Assembly (NCBI GenBank): GCA_002415025.1
Contig: DIBR01000002.1
Coordinates: 234,205-298,204, forward strand
Source of the DNA: Spongiibacteraceae bacterium UBA5047
Lineage (GTDB): Bacteria; Pseudomonadota; Gammaproteobacteria; Pseudomonadales; Spongiibacteraceae
Length of the DNA: 64,000 bases
Reading direction: 5' to 3'
A model generated the notes under the pieces. It was not told the origin of the DNA. It saw only the letters and a list, made by a program, of their open reading frames with translations, and made no database searches. Shown here one piece after another: positions 25,417 to 33,454 of the stretch; position 1 is the stretch's first letter; the number at the start of each line of letters is the position of its first letter. A program made the translations under genes and the position numbers.

Positions 25417-26532
25417 ATGTTGAGTTTATTGCTGGCCTATTTTCTGCTGGCTATTGGTTTTTCGTTTTTGTGCTCGTTGTGGGAGGCGGTGCTGCTGAGC
25501 ATTACACCGGCCTACGCGCAGATACAGTTTCAGGAAGGGGCCGCGATCGGGCGGCAGCTCAAGTCCTTCAAGGATAATATCGACCGGCCGCTGGCCGCGA
25601 TTCTGACCCTCAATACGGTGGCTCACACCGTTGGCGCCATTGGTGTGGGCCAGCAGGCCACCCAGCTGTGGGCAGAAACCAGCCCCTTGATCACGGGTGT
25701 GGTGGTGCCGGTGGCACTGACAATGGGGATCCTGATTCTGTCGGAAATCATCCCCAAAACCCTGGGTGCGAACTACTGGAAAGAGCTGGCGCCGTTCACG
25801 GTCTATTCGCTGCGGGTGGTGATTACTTTGCTATTGCCCCTGGTGTGGCTCAGCCAACAACTCACATCGATACTGCGCAAGGACAAAAGCCGCAGCGTGT
25901 TTTCGCGCCGCGATTTCCTGATGCTGGCCGAAATTGGTGAGCGTGAAGGCGTTATCGAGAAAACCGAGTCGGCCTTTATCGCCAACCTGCTGCGATTCAA
26001 GAATATTCGCGCGCGCGACGTAATGACACCGCGCACGGTAGTGAAGACCGCGTCGATGAACCTCAGTTTGAAAGACTTTCACGAACGCGAAGGTAATCTG
26101 GTGTTTTCCCGCATCCCCATTCACGAGGAGGGCTCCAAAGACAAGATTGTCGGCTACATTTTGAAAGATGAGCTACTGGTCGAACTGGTTGATGAGCACG
26201 GCGACAAACTGCTGCGCGAGCTGAGCCGTGAAATGCTGACTATTCACGAGTCCTGCCCCCTGCCAGATATTTTCAGTCGCTTTCTGGAGAAGCAGGAACA
26301 CATCGCGCTGGTAGTGGACGAATATGGCGGCACCGCCGGCATCGTTACCATGGAAGACGTCATCGAAACCCTGATCGGTATGGAAATTGTCGATGAAATG
26401 GACAGTGTTGATGACATGCAGAAACTGGCGCGTGAGCGCTGGATGCGGCGGGCCAAGCTGATGGGCCTCAACGTTGATGTTGACGTTGCCGAGACTACGC
26501 CAGAAACGCCCGCGCCAAACCCAGCAGACTGA
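25417..26532 (+). CDS. CNNM/DUF21 membrane protein with CBS pair (HlyC/CorC-like)
   Basis: Predicted 371-residue membrane protein of the CNNM/CorB family, associated with magnesium or cobalt efflux. The N-terminal DUF21 domain (about 1-185) has four hydrophobic segments and EIIPKTLGANY. Two CBS domains follow (about 195-325) with ARDVMTPRTVV and LVVDEYGGTAGIVTMEDVIE. The usual C-terminal CorC_HlyC transporter-associated domain is absent. The ATG at 25417 is chosen over an upstream TTG. Its last 38 bases overlap the convergent TauE-like gene. Confidence 0.9.
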   Translation: MLSLLLAYFLLAIGFSFLCSLWEAVLLSITPAYAQIQFQEGAAIGRQLKSFKDNIDRPLAAILTLNTVAHTVGAIGVGQQATQLWAETSPLITGVVVPVALTMGILILSEIIPKTLGANYWKELAPFTVYSLRVVITLLLPLVWLSQQLTSILRKDKSRSVFSRRDFLMLAEIGEREGVIEKTESAFIANLLRFKNIRARDVMTPRTVVKTASMNLSLKDFHEREGNLVFSRIPIHEEGSKDKIVGYILKDELLVELVDEHGDKLLRELSREMLTIHESCPLPDIFSRFLEKQEHIALVVDEYGGTAGIVTMEDVIETLIGMEIVDEMDSVDDMQKLARERWMRRAKLMGLNVDVDVAETTPETPAPNPAD

Positions 26533-27256
26533 TAAGCAGCAATGTGCTGCCCAGCACCCGGAAAAATACCGGGGTATCCGCATTCAACATGTGGTCGTGA
26601 AAGCGCAGGCCGATGACGTGACCAATGGCCGCGCAGGGTAGCAGCCACAGGTGGTGTATCAATTGCAGATCAATGTCGAAATAGACAAAGGCCGCCATTT
26701 TAATGGTAACCAGCACGAACCAGAGCACAAACAAGGTGTCGCGCAGTTGGGTTTTAGCCACATGCTGGGCGGCAACCGCAATGATGAGCGGTGCGCCGAT
26801 CAATGATGTGCCGCTGATATAGCCTCCCAGCAGCAAAAAAACCGTATCGATAATGCGGCTGTTACTTCTGAAGGGCCGGTTAAAAATATAAGACAGCGAA
26901 TACACCGATACGATGCTGAAAATAACGCCGCTGAGGATTTTTGCCGGCAGCGTAATCAAACCGAATACGCCTATCAGTTTGGGCACCATCATGATTGCCA
27001 GCAAATAGCGTAGATAGCGCCAGTCGACGGTGCCGCCGGCGTCAGGCTTGCGGTTGTTCTGCACCACGGTGATCGAGGAAAACACCAGCAGATGCACGGA
27101 GATGAGCGGTAGAAATACCAGTGCATCGTTGTGTACAAGCAGGAGAAAGGGTAGCGACAGCACGGCGCCGCCAAAGCCCAGGCCGGAGCGCACGAAACCG
27201 CTCCAGACAAAGATCAGGCCGATCAGGGCGTATTGGTACCACTGCAGATCGTGCAC
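26495..27256 (-). CDS. TauE/SafE (TSUP) family permease
   Basis: Membrane protein of 253 residues with about eight helices. It has the TSUP-family glycine-rich phrases GFVRSGLGFGGAVLSLPFLLL near the start and GGYISGTSLIGAPLI in the middle. Members export or import sulphur oxyanions or small organic acids. No sulphur-metabolism gene is adjacent, so the substrate is open. It converges on and overlaps the CNNM gene by 38 bases. Confidence 0.85.
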   Translation of the reverse strand: MHDLQWYQYALIGLIFVWSGFVRSGLGFGGAVLSLPFLLLVHNDALVFLPLISVHLLVFSSITVVQNNRKPDAGGTVDWRYLRYLLAIMMVPKLIGVFGLITLPAKILSGVIFSIVSVYSLSYIFNRPFRSNSRIIDTVFLLLGGYISGTSLIGAPLIIAVAAQHVAKTQLRDTLFVLWFVLVTIKMAAFVYFDIDLQLIHHLWLLPCAAIGHVIGLRFHDHMLNADTPVFFRVLGSTLLLISLLGLARAFLA

Positions 27257-27299
27257 ATTTCCTCGCGAAACGGGGGATTAAGGTTGTCTCGTATGGCTG

Positions 27300-27367
27300 T
27301 TCGCCAGCAGGGCTGGCTCCCACAAGATATCGACAAAGTGTCTGTGGGAGCCAGCCCTGCTGGCGAA
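27300..27367. repeat. Inverted pair of REP elements
   Basis: A perfect 25-bp inverted repeat (27300-27324 and 27343-27367) is separated by 18 bases. Its unit is the same as in the 22.8 kb cluster. It sits between two leftward genes, after the rubredoxin-fusion stop and before the TauE-like start, where it could form a strong hairpin in mRNA. Confidence 0.85.
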
Positions 27368-27382
27368 ACAAGATTGCTGTGA

Positions 27383-28756
27383 CTACACCAGCAGCGCGGG
27401 CAACTCTTTCTGCAAGGCCATTTTCTGCTTGGTGCCTTCGCCGGTCAGGGCGAAGCCCAGCAGCTGGCCGCTGCGATCGCGGAAGGTGGCAACAATATTG
27501 CTGCCATCCTCTTCGATATTCCAGTCGCCTTCGGCGTCGCGTGGCGGCGGGTTAACCACCACCGGGCAGGCCGGGGTTTTGATGGTGACCGGCATGGCGG
27601 GGTAGCTCACCGGCGTGGCTTCACCGGCCAGGGTTTTGCCCAGCGCGCGCGCTTGCGCCATCAGCGGTGCAACGTAAACCAGTACGTGGCCTTCCACTTC
27701 AACACAGTCGCCCATGGCGTAAACATTTTTCGCGCTGGTTTCCAGCAGCCGGTTGGTGGTAATGCCGCGGTTAACCGCTATGCCGGCATCGCTGGCGAGC
27801 TGGGTGCGTGGTCGCACGCCAACGGCGGAAACCACAAGGTCACATTTGATGGTGTCGCCAGTGCTGAGAGTGACAATCAGGCCGACATCGCCATCCTTGT
27901 TCACTTCGGTAACCAGTGGGCCGAAATGGAATTTGGCGCCCTTGTCTTCGAGTGCGCGCTGTACAGCGCGACCGGCCGGTTCGGGCAGCAGGGTGGGCAG
28001 GCAGTAGCTCAAGGGGTCAACCGCTTCAACCTCAAAGCCGCCGTTAAGCAGGTCGTTGGTGAACTCGCTGCCGATCAGGCCGGCGCCAATGATGCAGATC
28101 TTTTTGACGTCGTTCTTTTTGATTGCGGTGCGATAGTCGTCGTAATCAAGCAGGTCGTTGACCGAATACACGTATTCCAGTGCGTCGCCCTTGATCGGCG
28201 GGTTGATAGTGTCGGCGCCGATAGCCAGCACCAGCTTGCTGTAGTGAATCTGGGTTTCCGCATCACCGAGCTTGAGAGTCTGGTTGGCTGTGTCAATCGC
28301 GGCCACATGGGTCATGGTCCAGACGCTGGCTTTGAGCTGCTTGCCCATAGTGCCGGCATCGGCCTGGGCCAGGTCGTCGGCGGTGGTGTTTTTGGTGTAA
28401 CCGGTCGACAGCATCGGTTTGGAGTACGAGCGCCCGTCGTCGTTGGTCACCAGTATCAGGGGGGTGTCCTGATCGTGCTTGCGAAATTCCTTGGCCAAAC
28501 CATAGCCGGCCAGACCGGTGCCGATGATAACAACCGGGGCTTTCTGCTCGTCGGTCGTGGCTTCTTCATGGTGCGGCACCGCGGCGGGCTCGCTGGTTTC
28601 GATCAGTTCGAAATCTTCCTTGCCTACGCCGCAGTCAGGGCAGAGCCAATCTTCGGGAACATCTTCCCATTTGGTGCCGGCAGCAATACCGGAATCCGGG
28701 TCGCCTGTTTCTTCGTCGTATACCCAGCCGCAGACGATACATTCCCACTTACTCAT
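27383..28756 (-). CDS. Rubredoxin-rubredoxin reductase fusion
   Basis: Electron-transfer protein of 457 residues. Residues 1-50 are a complete rubredoxin with an Fe(Cys)4 site at Cys6, Cys9, Cys39 and Cys42 (ECIVCGWVYDEETGDPDSGI). An acidic linker follows, then an FAD/NAD reductase with an FAD fold at GTGLAG (79-84), an NAD fold at GAGLIGSE and an FAD-end motif VYAMGDC. In alkane-degrading pseudomonads the reductase (RubB) and rubredoxin are separate proteins that feed alkane hydroxylase. Here they are one chain. No alkB is in the window. It could also serve oxidative-stress reductases or the P450. Confidence 0.92.
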   Translation of the reverse strand: MSKWECIVCGWVYDEETGDPDSGIAAGTKWEDVPEDWLCPDCGVGKEDFELIETSEPAAVPHHEEATTDEQKAPVVIIGTGLAGYGLAKEFRKHDQDTPLILVTNDDGRSYSKPMLSTGYTKNTTADDLAQADAGTMGKQLKASVWTMTHVAAIDTANQTLKLGDAETQIHYSKLVLAIGADTINPPIKGDALEYVYSVNDLLDYDDYRTAIKKNDVKKICIIGAGLIGSEFTNDLLNGGFEVEAVDPLSYCLPTLLPEPAGRAVQRALEDKGAKFHFGPLVTEVNKDGDVGLIVTLSTGDTIKCDLVVSAVGVRPRTQLASDAGIAVNRGITTNRLLETSAKNVYAMGDCVEVEGHVLVYVAPLMAQARALGKTLAGEATPVSYPAMPVTIKTPACPVVVNPPPRDAEGDWNIEEDGSNIVATFRDRSGQLLGFALTGEGTKQKMALQKELPALLV

Positions 28757-28924
28757 TGATTCGCTTCCTCGTAGTCAGTGTGTGGCCGGGCTGCGCTTGC
28801 AGTTTTTCTGTCAATCGCGCATTCTGCCGCCACTTTTTAAGGGCACCTCTATTTGACGTGGCAATGGTTTTGCACAGTCTCGGGCGCCTGCATAATGGTT
28901 TTGCAGTGATTTGGGAGGCGGCTA

Positions 28925-29482
28925 TTGTACGCTGTTCACCACCACAGATACCAGCCTGACGAGCCCGCGTGGCGTGAGCTGCATCGCTATACCAGGGTTG
29001 AGCTGCCCCGCGAGATCCGCCCGTGGTTGCTGGATCCCGGTTCCCTGACAGCCAGGTTGATTGTGGCCAGCGAAGGCAACTTCCGCGTTAAAGTTTTGCA
29101 ACAATCCTGGCAGCGCCCGCGATTTAGTGAGCGGCGCCTGCTGGGAATGCAGGATCGGGAGGTGGGCATTGTGCGTGAGGTCGAGCTTCACTGTAACAAC
29201 GAGCCCTGGGTTTTTGCCCGCAGCGTGATTCCCGCGTCGAGCGTGCAGGGGAGGTTGCGGCATCTGCGCAAATTCAAGGATTCTGCGCTGGGCGCCATGC
29301 TCTTTAGTGACCCCGGCATGCACCGGGCGCCCTATGAGCTGGCGCGGCTCAGAGGCGATTCAATGACCTTGCCCGCCAACCTGCGCTCTGACGAGGCTCT
29401 GTGGGGTCGGCGATCCTGTTTTTACCTCAGCGGCCTGCCGCTAATGGTCAGCGAAATATTCCTGCCGGCGTTCAGGGCCTAA
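28925..29482 (+). CDS. ubiC: Chorismate lyase
   Basis: Splits chorismate into 4-hydroxybenzoate and pyruvate, the first committed step of ubiquinone synthesis. The product is 185 residues. It has LTARLIVASEGNFRVKVLQQSW in the N-terminal half and REVELHCNNEPWVFARSVIP in the core, both typical of UbiC. The start is a TTG at 28925 preceded by GGGAGG six bases upstream; no in-frame ATG gives a plausible length. ubiA follows after a gap of about 110 bases. Confidence 0.92.
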   Translation: MYAVHHHRYQPDEPAWRELHRYTRVELPREIRPWLLDPGSLTARLIVASEGNFRVKVLQQSWQRPRFSERRLLGMQDREVGIVREVELHCNNEPWVFARSVIPASSVQGRLRHLRKFKDSALGAMLFSDPGMHRAPYELARLRGDSMTLPANLRSDEALWGRRSCFYLSGLPLMVSEIFLPAFRA

Positions 29483-29543
29483 ACTTGCGCGCTGAATGAC
29501 CCGCCACAAAGCAGCCGCGCTGCGTCAACAGCGTTTGGCTTGC

Positions 29544-29549
29544 TATACT
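29544..29549 (+). promoter_or_regulatory. Candidate extended -10 promoter of ubiA
   Basis: TGC-TATACT forms an extended -10 element 45 bases before the ubiA start. No good -35 is present, as is common with extended -10 sites. It would let ubiA be transcribed separately from ubiC. Confidence 0.4.
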
Positions 29550-29594
29550 TCCCACGGTTATTCCCCACTGTAAACCAGCGGCAAGCGAGACTTT

Positions 29595-30458
29595 ATGGAT
29601 ATCAAAGAGCGCATTCCCCACTACAGCAAACTTATGCGCTTTGACCGACCCATCGGTACCTATCTGGTGCTGTGGCCGACGCTATGGGCTTTGTGGTTAG
29701 CTGCCGGGGGTGTGCCGCCACTCGGCACATTGCTGATATTTGTTCTCGGGGTTGTGTTGATGCGTGCGGCCGGATGTGTGATCAACGACTACGCGGACCG
29801 TGATATTGACGGCCACGTCGAGCGGACAAGGGCCAGGCCGCTGGCGACCGGAGAGGTGTCGGCAAAGGAGGCTTTGTACCTTTTTGCCGGAATGTGCGGT
29901 CTGTCTTTTCTGCTGGTTCTTCTTACAAATCAGCTCACCGTGCTGTTGTCATTTGTTGCGGTGGCTCTGGCCGCCTGCTACCCCTTTATGAAACGCTTCA
30001 CACACTTTCCGCAGGTTGTGCTGGGTGCGGCTTTTGCCTGGAGTGTGCCCATGGCATTCGCGGCGGTAACCGGTGCGCTACCTGCTGAGCTGTGGCTAAT
30101 TTATATTGCCGTTGTGATCTGGACGATGGCCTACGATACGTTTTACGCGATGGTTGACCGGGAGGATGACCTGAAGATTGGGGTCAAATCGACGGCGATT
30201 TATTTTGGGCGCGAAGACCGCTTGATAACCGGCATATTGCAGCTCAGTGTTGTCTTTATACTTGTTATTATCGGCTCAAGGTTTCAACTGGGCTTTATTT
30301 ACTTTGTGAGTGTGGCGGTTGCCGCCGCGCTGTTTGTCTATCAGCAACGGCTAATAAAGAATCGGCAGCGCGAAAAATGCTTTCAGGCTTTTCTGAACAA
30401 TAACTATGTTGGTATGGCTGTTTTTATCGGTATCGCATTGCACTACCTTCTGGGCTAA
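29595..30458 (+). CDS. ubiA: 4-hydroxybenzoate polyprenyltransferase
   Basis: Membrane enzyme of 287 residues that attaches the polyprenyl tail to 4-hydroxybenzoate in ubiquinone synthesis. Both Asp-rich Mg-diphosphate motifs are present: NDYADRDIDGHVERTRARPLATG (first half) and YDTFYAMVDREDDLKIGVKSTA (second half). About eight to nine membrane helices fill the rest. It follows ubiC, the supplier of its substrate. The FemAB-like gene begins six bases after its stop. Confidence 0.96.
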   Translation: MDIKERIPHYSKLMRFDRPIGTYLVLWPTLWALWLAAGGVPPLGTLLIFVLGVVLMRAAGCVINDYADRDIDGHVERTRARPLATGEVSAKEALYLFAGMCGLSFLLVLLTNQLTVLLSFVAVALAACYPFMKRFTHFPQVVLGAAFAWSVPMAFAAVTGALPAELWLIYIAVVIWTMAYDTFYAMVDREDDLKIGVKSTAIYFGREDRLITGILQLSVVFILVIIGSRFQLGFIYFVSVAVAAALFVYQQRLIKNRQREKCFQAFLNNNYVGMAVFIGIALHYLLG

Positions 30459-30464
30459 CGCCCG

Positions 30465-31595
30465 ATGCTGACCTTTCGCTACCTCAATTCCATAGACGAA
30501 GTTTCTGCCGGGCAGTGGGATGCTGTTCTGCAAAGCGACTACCCCTTTCTGCGCCATGCTTTTCTGAGTGCGCTGGAGCGCAGTGGCGCAACTACCCGCA
30601 AGAGCGGCTGGGTGCCGCAACACCTGTTGCTGGAGGATGAGGGGCGGCTGATTGGTCACCTGCCACTCTTTCTGAAATTCCACAGCTATGGCGAGTACGT
30701 ATTCGACTGGTCCTGGGCCGATGCCTATCGCCGCAATGGCCTGGATTATTATCCCAAGCTGTTGTCGGCCATCCCCTACACGCCGGCGACGGGGCCGCGG
30801 CTATCGGTATTGCCCGCCATGGATAGCCAGGCGCTGCGCAGCCGTTTGCTGAGCGAACTGCAAGCGCGCTGCGCCGGACAGGCGTCGTCGCTGCATATCT
30901 TGTTTCCCGTGGCGAGCGAATTACCCGGCTGGCAGGGTGCATCGCAGCGCGTGGCCGCGCAGTTCCACTGGTTCAATCAGGGCTATGCGGATTTTGAGGC
31001 GTTTCTTGCCGGGTTCAGCTCGCGAAAACGCAAGAGTCTGCGCCGCGAGCGCCGGCGTGTTCAGGAGCAGGGCATAACATTGCGGCGGATCGAGGGCAGC
31101 GATATCAGTGAGCAGCAGTGGTCATTTTTCTATCACTGCTACCAGATGACTTACGCCAAACGCAGTGGCCATGGTGGCTATCTGAATGAGGCTTTCTTTC
31201 GCGACCTGGGTCTTAGCATGCCGGAACAGTTGTTGATGGTCGTGGCTGAACACGACGGTCAGGCCGTTGCCGCCGCGCTCAACTTCAAGGACAGCCGGAC
31301 ACTGTACGGCCGCTACTGGGGCTGTATCGAAGAGCTGGAGTGCCTGCACTTCGAAGCCTGCTACTACCAGGGGATTGAATACTGCATTGAGCGAGGCTTG
31401 CAGCGCTTTGATCCGGGGGCGCAGGGTGAGCATAAGATTCAGCGCGGCTTTGAGCCGATTGAAACCTGCTCGCGACACTGGATTGTGGATGAGCGTTTTC
31501 GCGCCGCGATAGATCATTTTCTGGAAGAAGAAGCCTTGTCGGTTGCACGTTATATCGACGACGCACGCCGGCTTCTGCCCTTCAGGCAGGCCTGA
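30465..31595 (+). CDS. FemAB-like / DUF482 GNAT-fold protein
   Basis: Cytosolic protein of 376 residues in the PF04339 (DUF482, FemAB-like) family. Characteristic phrases are FLRHAFLSALERSG, EYVFDWSWADAY, ARFHWFNQGY-like and FSSRKRKSLRRERRRV, then FDPGAQGEHKIQRGFEP near the end. These proteins have tandem acetyltransferase folds and are often named peptidogalycan biosynthesis proteins, but the reaction is unknown. It starts six bases after ubiA, so it is probably co-transcribed. Confidence 0.85.
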   Translation: MLTFRYLNSIDEVSAGQWDAVLQSDYPFLRHAFLSALERSGATTRKSGWVPQHLLLEDEGRLIGHLPLFLKFHSYGEYVFDWSWADAYRRNGLDYYPKLLSAIPYTPATGPRLSVLPAMDSQALRSRLLSELQARCAGQASSLHILFPVASELPGWQGASQRVAAQFHWFNQGYADFEAFLAGFSSRKRKSLRRERRRVQEQGITLRRIEGSDISEQQWSFFYHCYQMTYAKRSGHGGYLNEAFFRDLGLSMPEQLLMVVAEHDGQAVAAALNFKDSRTLYGRYWGCIEELECLHFEACYYQGIEYCIERGLQRFDPGAQGEHKIQRGFEPIETCSRHWIVDERFRAAIDHFLEEEALSVARYIDDARRLLPFRQA

Positions 31596-31697
31596 TCACG
31601 ACTCAGTTATGCGTAGCCCAACAGCTTAAACCACCTCCGCTTGTTGCCGGTGCCGCCTTGTGCGACTTTGGTAGAACGACTTTTGCGAGGCTGGAAC

Positions 31698-32144
31698 ATG
31701 ACCTGGGTGTTGGATCAAGCGAGTACCTTTGAAGGCGTGCTTGGCCTGCGGGCCAATCTCTTTAGCGATTATCAGGCCTTTGTGGCAGTTTTCCGCGAGC
31801 AAAAGTTGCTGGATGAGGAGCTGATGCAGCTGTGCCATTTGCGCGTTGCGCAACTGCATCGCTGCTCCTCGCAGGCCAACGCACTTGCGGGTTCCATATC
31901 TGATGCGAAGCTGTCTGCGCTGCCGCAGTGGTACCGGGCGCCCGAGTTTTCGGCTCTGGAGAAGGCGGCGCTGCAGCTCACAGAGTGTTTTTGCCTAGAT
32001 ACGCACAGTATCAGCGACGAGATGGCCGCTGCAGTCGTCAAGGAAATAGGTGACCGGGGCTTGGTCGCTCTGCTGGAATTTTTGGCGCTTTGCGACGGCT
32101 TTGTACGCTTTCAGATTGTACTGCAGACAGGAGAATCCCAATGA
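31698..32144 (+). CDS. Carboxymuconolactone decarboxylase-fold protein, degenerate site
   Basis: Helical protein of 148 residues with the AhpD/CMD fold signature LCHLRVAQLHRCSSQANALA. The family redox motif CxxC...H is reduced to one cysteine (Cys56, CSSQ) and Asn replaces the His, so thiol peroxidase activity is unlikely. The ATG at 31698 has GAGG upstream. Its stop overlaps the start of the next CMD gene (ATGA), so the two are co-translated and may form a heteromer. Confidence 0.72.
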   Translation: MTWVLDQASTFEGVLGLRANLFSDYQAFVAVFREQKLLDEELMQLCHLRVAQLHRCSSQANALAGSISDAKLSALPQWYRAPEFSALEKAALQLTECFCLDTHSISDEMAAAVVKEIGDRGLVALLEFLALCDGFVRFQIVLQTGESQ

Positions 32145-32653
32145 CGGGCTCACGGGTAAAACTGCCGGAGAATGCGGGCGATGATCCGGTTAGTGGTAGT
32201 GCTCTGGCTCTGCAGCCGGAGGCGCTGGCGGCGTTCAACCAGCTTTACGGCACGCTATGGAGTCGCGGTGTGCTGGATCACCCCAGCAAGGAAGTTGCCC
32301 GCTTGCGCAATGCCCGCAAGACGAATTGTGTGTTCTGTAAAAACGTACGTTTCTCGCAAGCCCGCTCAGACGGTCTGGAGGAATCGCAGGTAGAGCATAT
32401 TCGCGATGGTTATGAAGGCAGTGATTTGTCGGCGCGACAGAAGTTGATTTTGCGCTACACCGACGTATTTCTTGATGATCCGCACGCGGTTGATGCGAGC
32501 CTGAAGCAGGCGATGCGCGACGAATTTTCTGCCGAGGAAATTGTAGAACTGACGGCCGGTCTCGCGCTGTTTATGGGTTTTTCAAAGATAGCTGTTTCAT
32601 TGGGCGGGATGCCCGAATCGTTGCCGACCTTTGAAATGCCGACACCGGCCTAG
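32141..32653 (+). CDS. Carboxymuconolactone decarboxylase-fold protein with CxxC
   Basis: AhpD/CMD-fold protein of 170 residues. It keeps the redox-type pair Cys63 and Cys66 in NCVFCKNVRFSQA, unlike its upstream partner. Start overlaps the preceding stop. The TAG stop codon lies in the first bases of a palindromic MITE-like element, so the present C-terminus (TFEMPTPA) may have been set by that insertion. Substrate is unknown. Confidence 0.75.
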   Translation: MTGSRVKLPENAGDDPVSGSALALQPEALAAFNQLYGTLWSRGVLDHPSKEVARLRNARKTNCVFCKNVRFSQARSDGLEESQVEHIRDGYEGSDLSARQKLILRYTDVFLDDPHAVDASLKQAMRDEFSAEEIVELTAGLALFMGFSKIAVSLGGMPESLPTFEMPTPA

Positions 32654-32798
32654 CAGGCTGTTGATTTTCTATCTGCGTTGCCACTGCGGCGTTAAAAACA
32701 GGCTCAAATCGGTCATTTATCACCCATAAACTCCCTCATTTCGCCTGTTTTTGCCTTGCATTGACTGCCTCGAATACGAAAATCAACAGCCTGCTAGG
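32649..32798. repeat. MITE-like palindromic element with 21-bp terminal inverted repeats
   Basis: Perfect inverted repeats at 32649-32669 and 32778-32798 (core AGCAGGCTGTTGATTTTC) bound about 150 bases. A second inner inverted pair (32694-32703 with 32743-32752, AAAAACAGGC) makes the element a nested palindrome. It holds no ORF. Its left end supplies the stop codon of the upstream gene. Clear target-site duplications are not visible. Confidence 0.72.
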
Positions 32799-32887
32799 TT
32801 CTCCCGCGAGGTCGCCTTTCGCGGGCAGTGCCCAGGAGATTGCCTGAGCCGGCCCTGCGAATGGATTGCCTGTAGAAGCAAAGCCTT

Positions 32888-33286
32888 TTATTGGGGCGAT
32901 TTGAGCAACGCTTGTTTCAGCAATCGCTCAAGCATCATCAGACTGGCGATGGGAACGAGAAAGCTGACGCTAAAGCGGATAAAAAGCAGCCAGCCGTTCA
33001 CCGACCAGTCGCCTTCGGTTGCCGAGAGTGCAAGCATGATCAGCGGGCCGAACACAAACACCAGCGTGGGCACGTAGCGCCAGAGGTAGTACTCGCGACT
33101 CGCGCTTATTTTCTGATCCGCGCGACGATAGCAATATAGCGTGACGCCCACCGTGCCGACGCCGATCAACACGCTATAGAGCGTACTGAAAATGCCACTC
33201 ATCACCGTGAGTACGGCGCCGAGCAAAAGGCTGACCAGCGCGGTGTTGGTCAGGGCGCGTAAGATGCGGATTTGCCTTTTGTCCAT
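32888..33286 (-). CDS. Small integral membrane protein, unknown function
   Basis: Predicted protein of 132 residues with four hydrophobic segments (about 15-35, 38-55, 73-90 and 100-120) and basic loops. I do not recognise a family. The ATG at 33286 has a GGGGGA site ten bases upstream; longer in-frame extensions are not needed. It is divergent from the second OmpA/TSP3 gene. Confidence 0.6.
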   Translation of the reverse strand: MDKRQIRILRALTNTALVSLLLGAVLTVMSGIFSTLYSVLIGVGTVGVTLYCYRRADQKISASREYYLWRYVPTLVFVFGPLIMLALSATEGDWSVNGWLLFIRFSVSFLVPIASLMMLERLLKQALLKSPQ

Positions 33287-33454
33287 TGAATTCCCCCGTT
33301 GCGGCGATAATTTTGTTGAATAGTTCTCAAATGTAGAGCTGGCGCACTTTTCAGGGCGCTGCAATTGAAAAATAATACGGATAATGCGATGGTAGCGCAC
33401 TTATAAAAGTACGTGTTTACAAAAAATACAGTAATCCATGGGGTAGGGTTTGAA

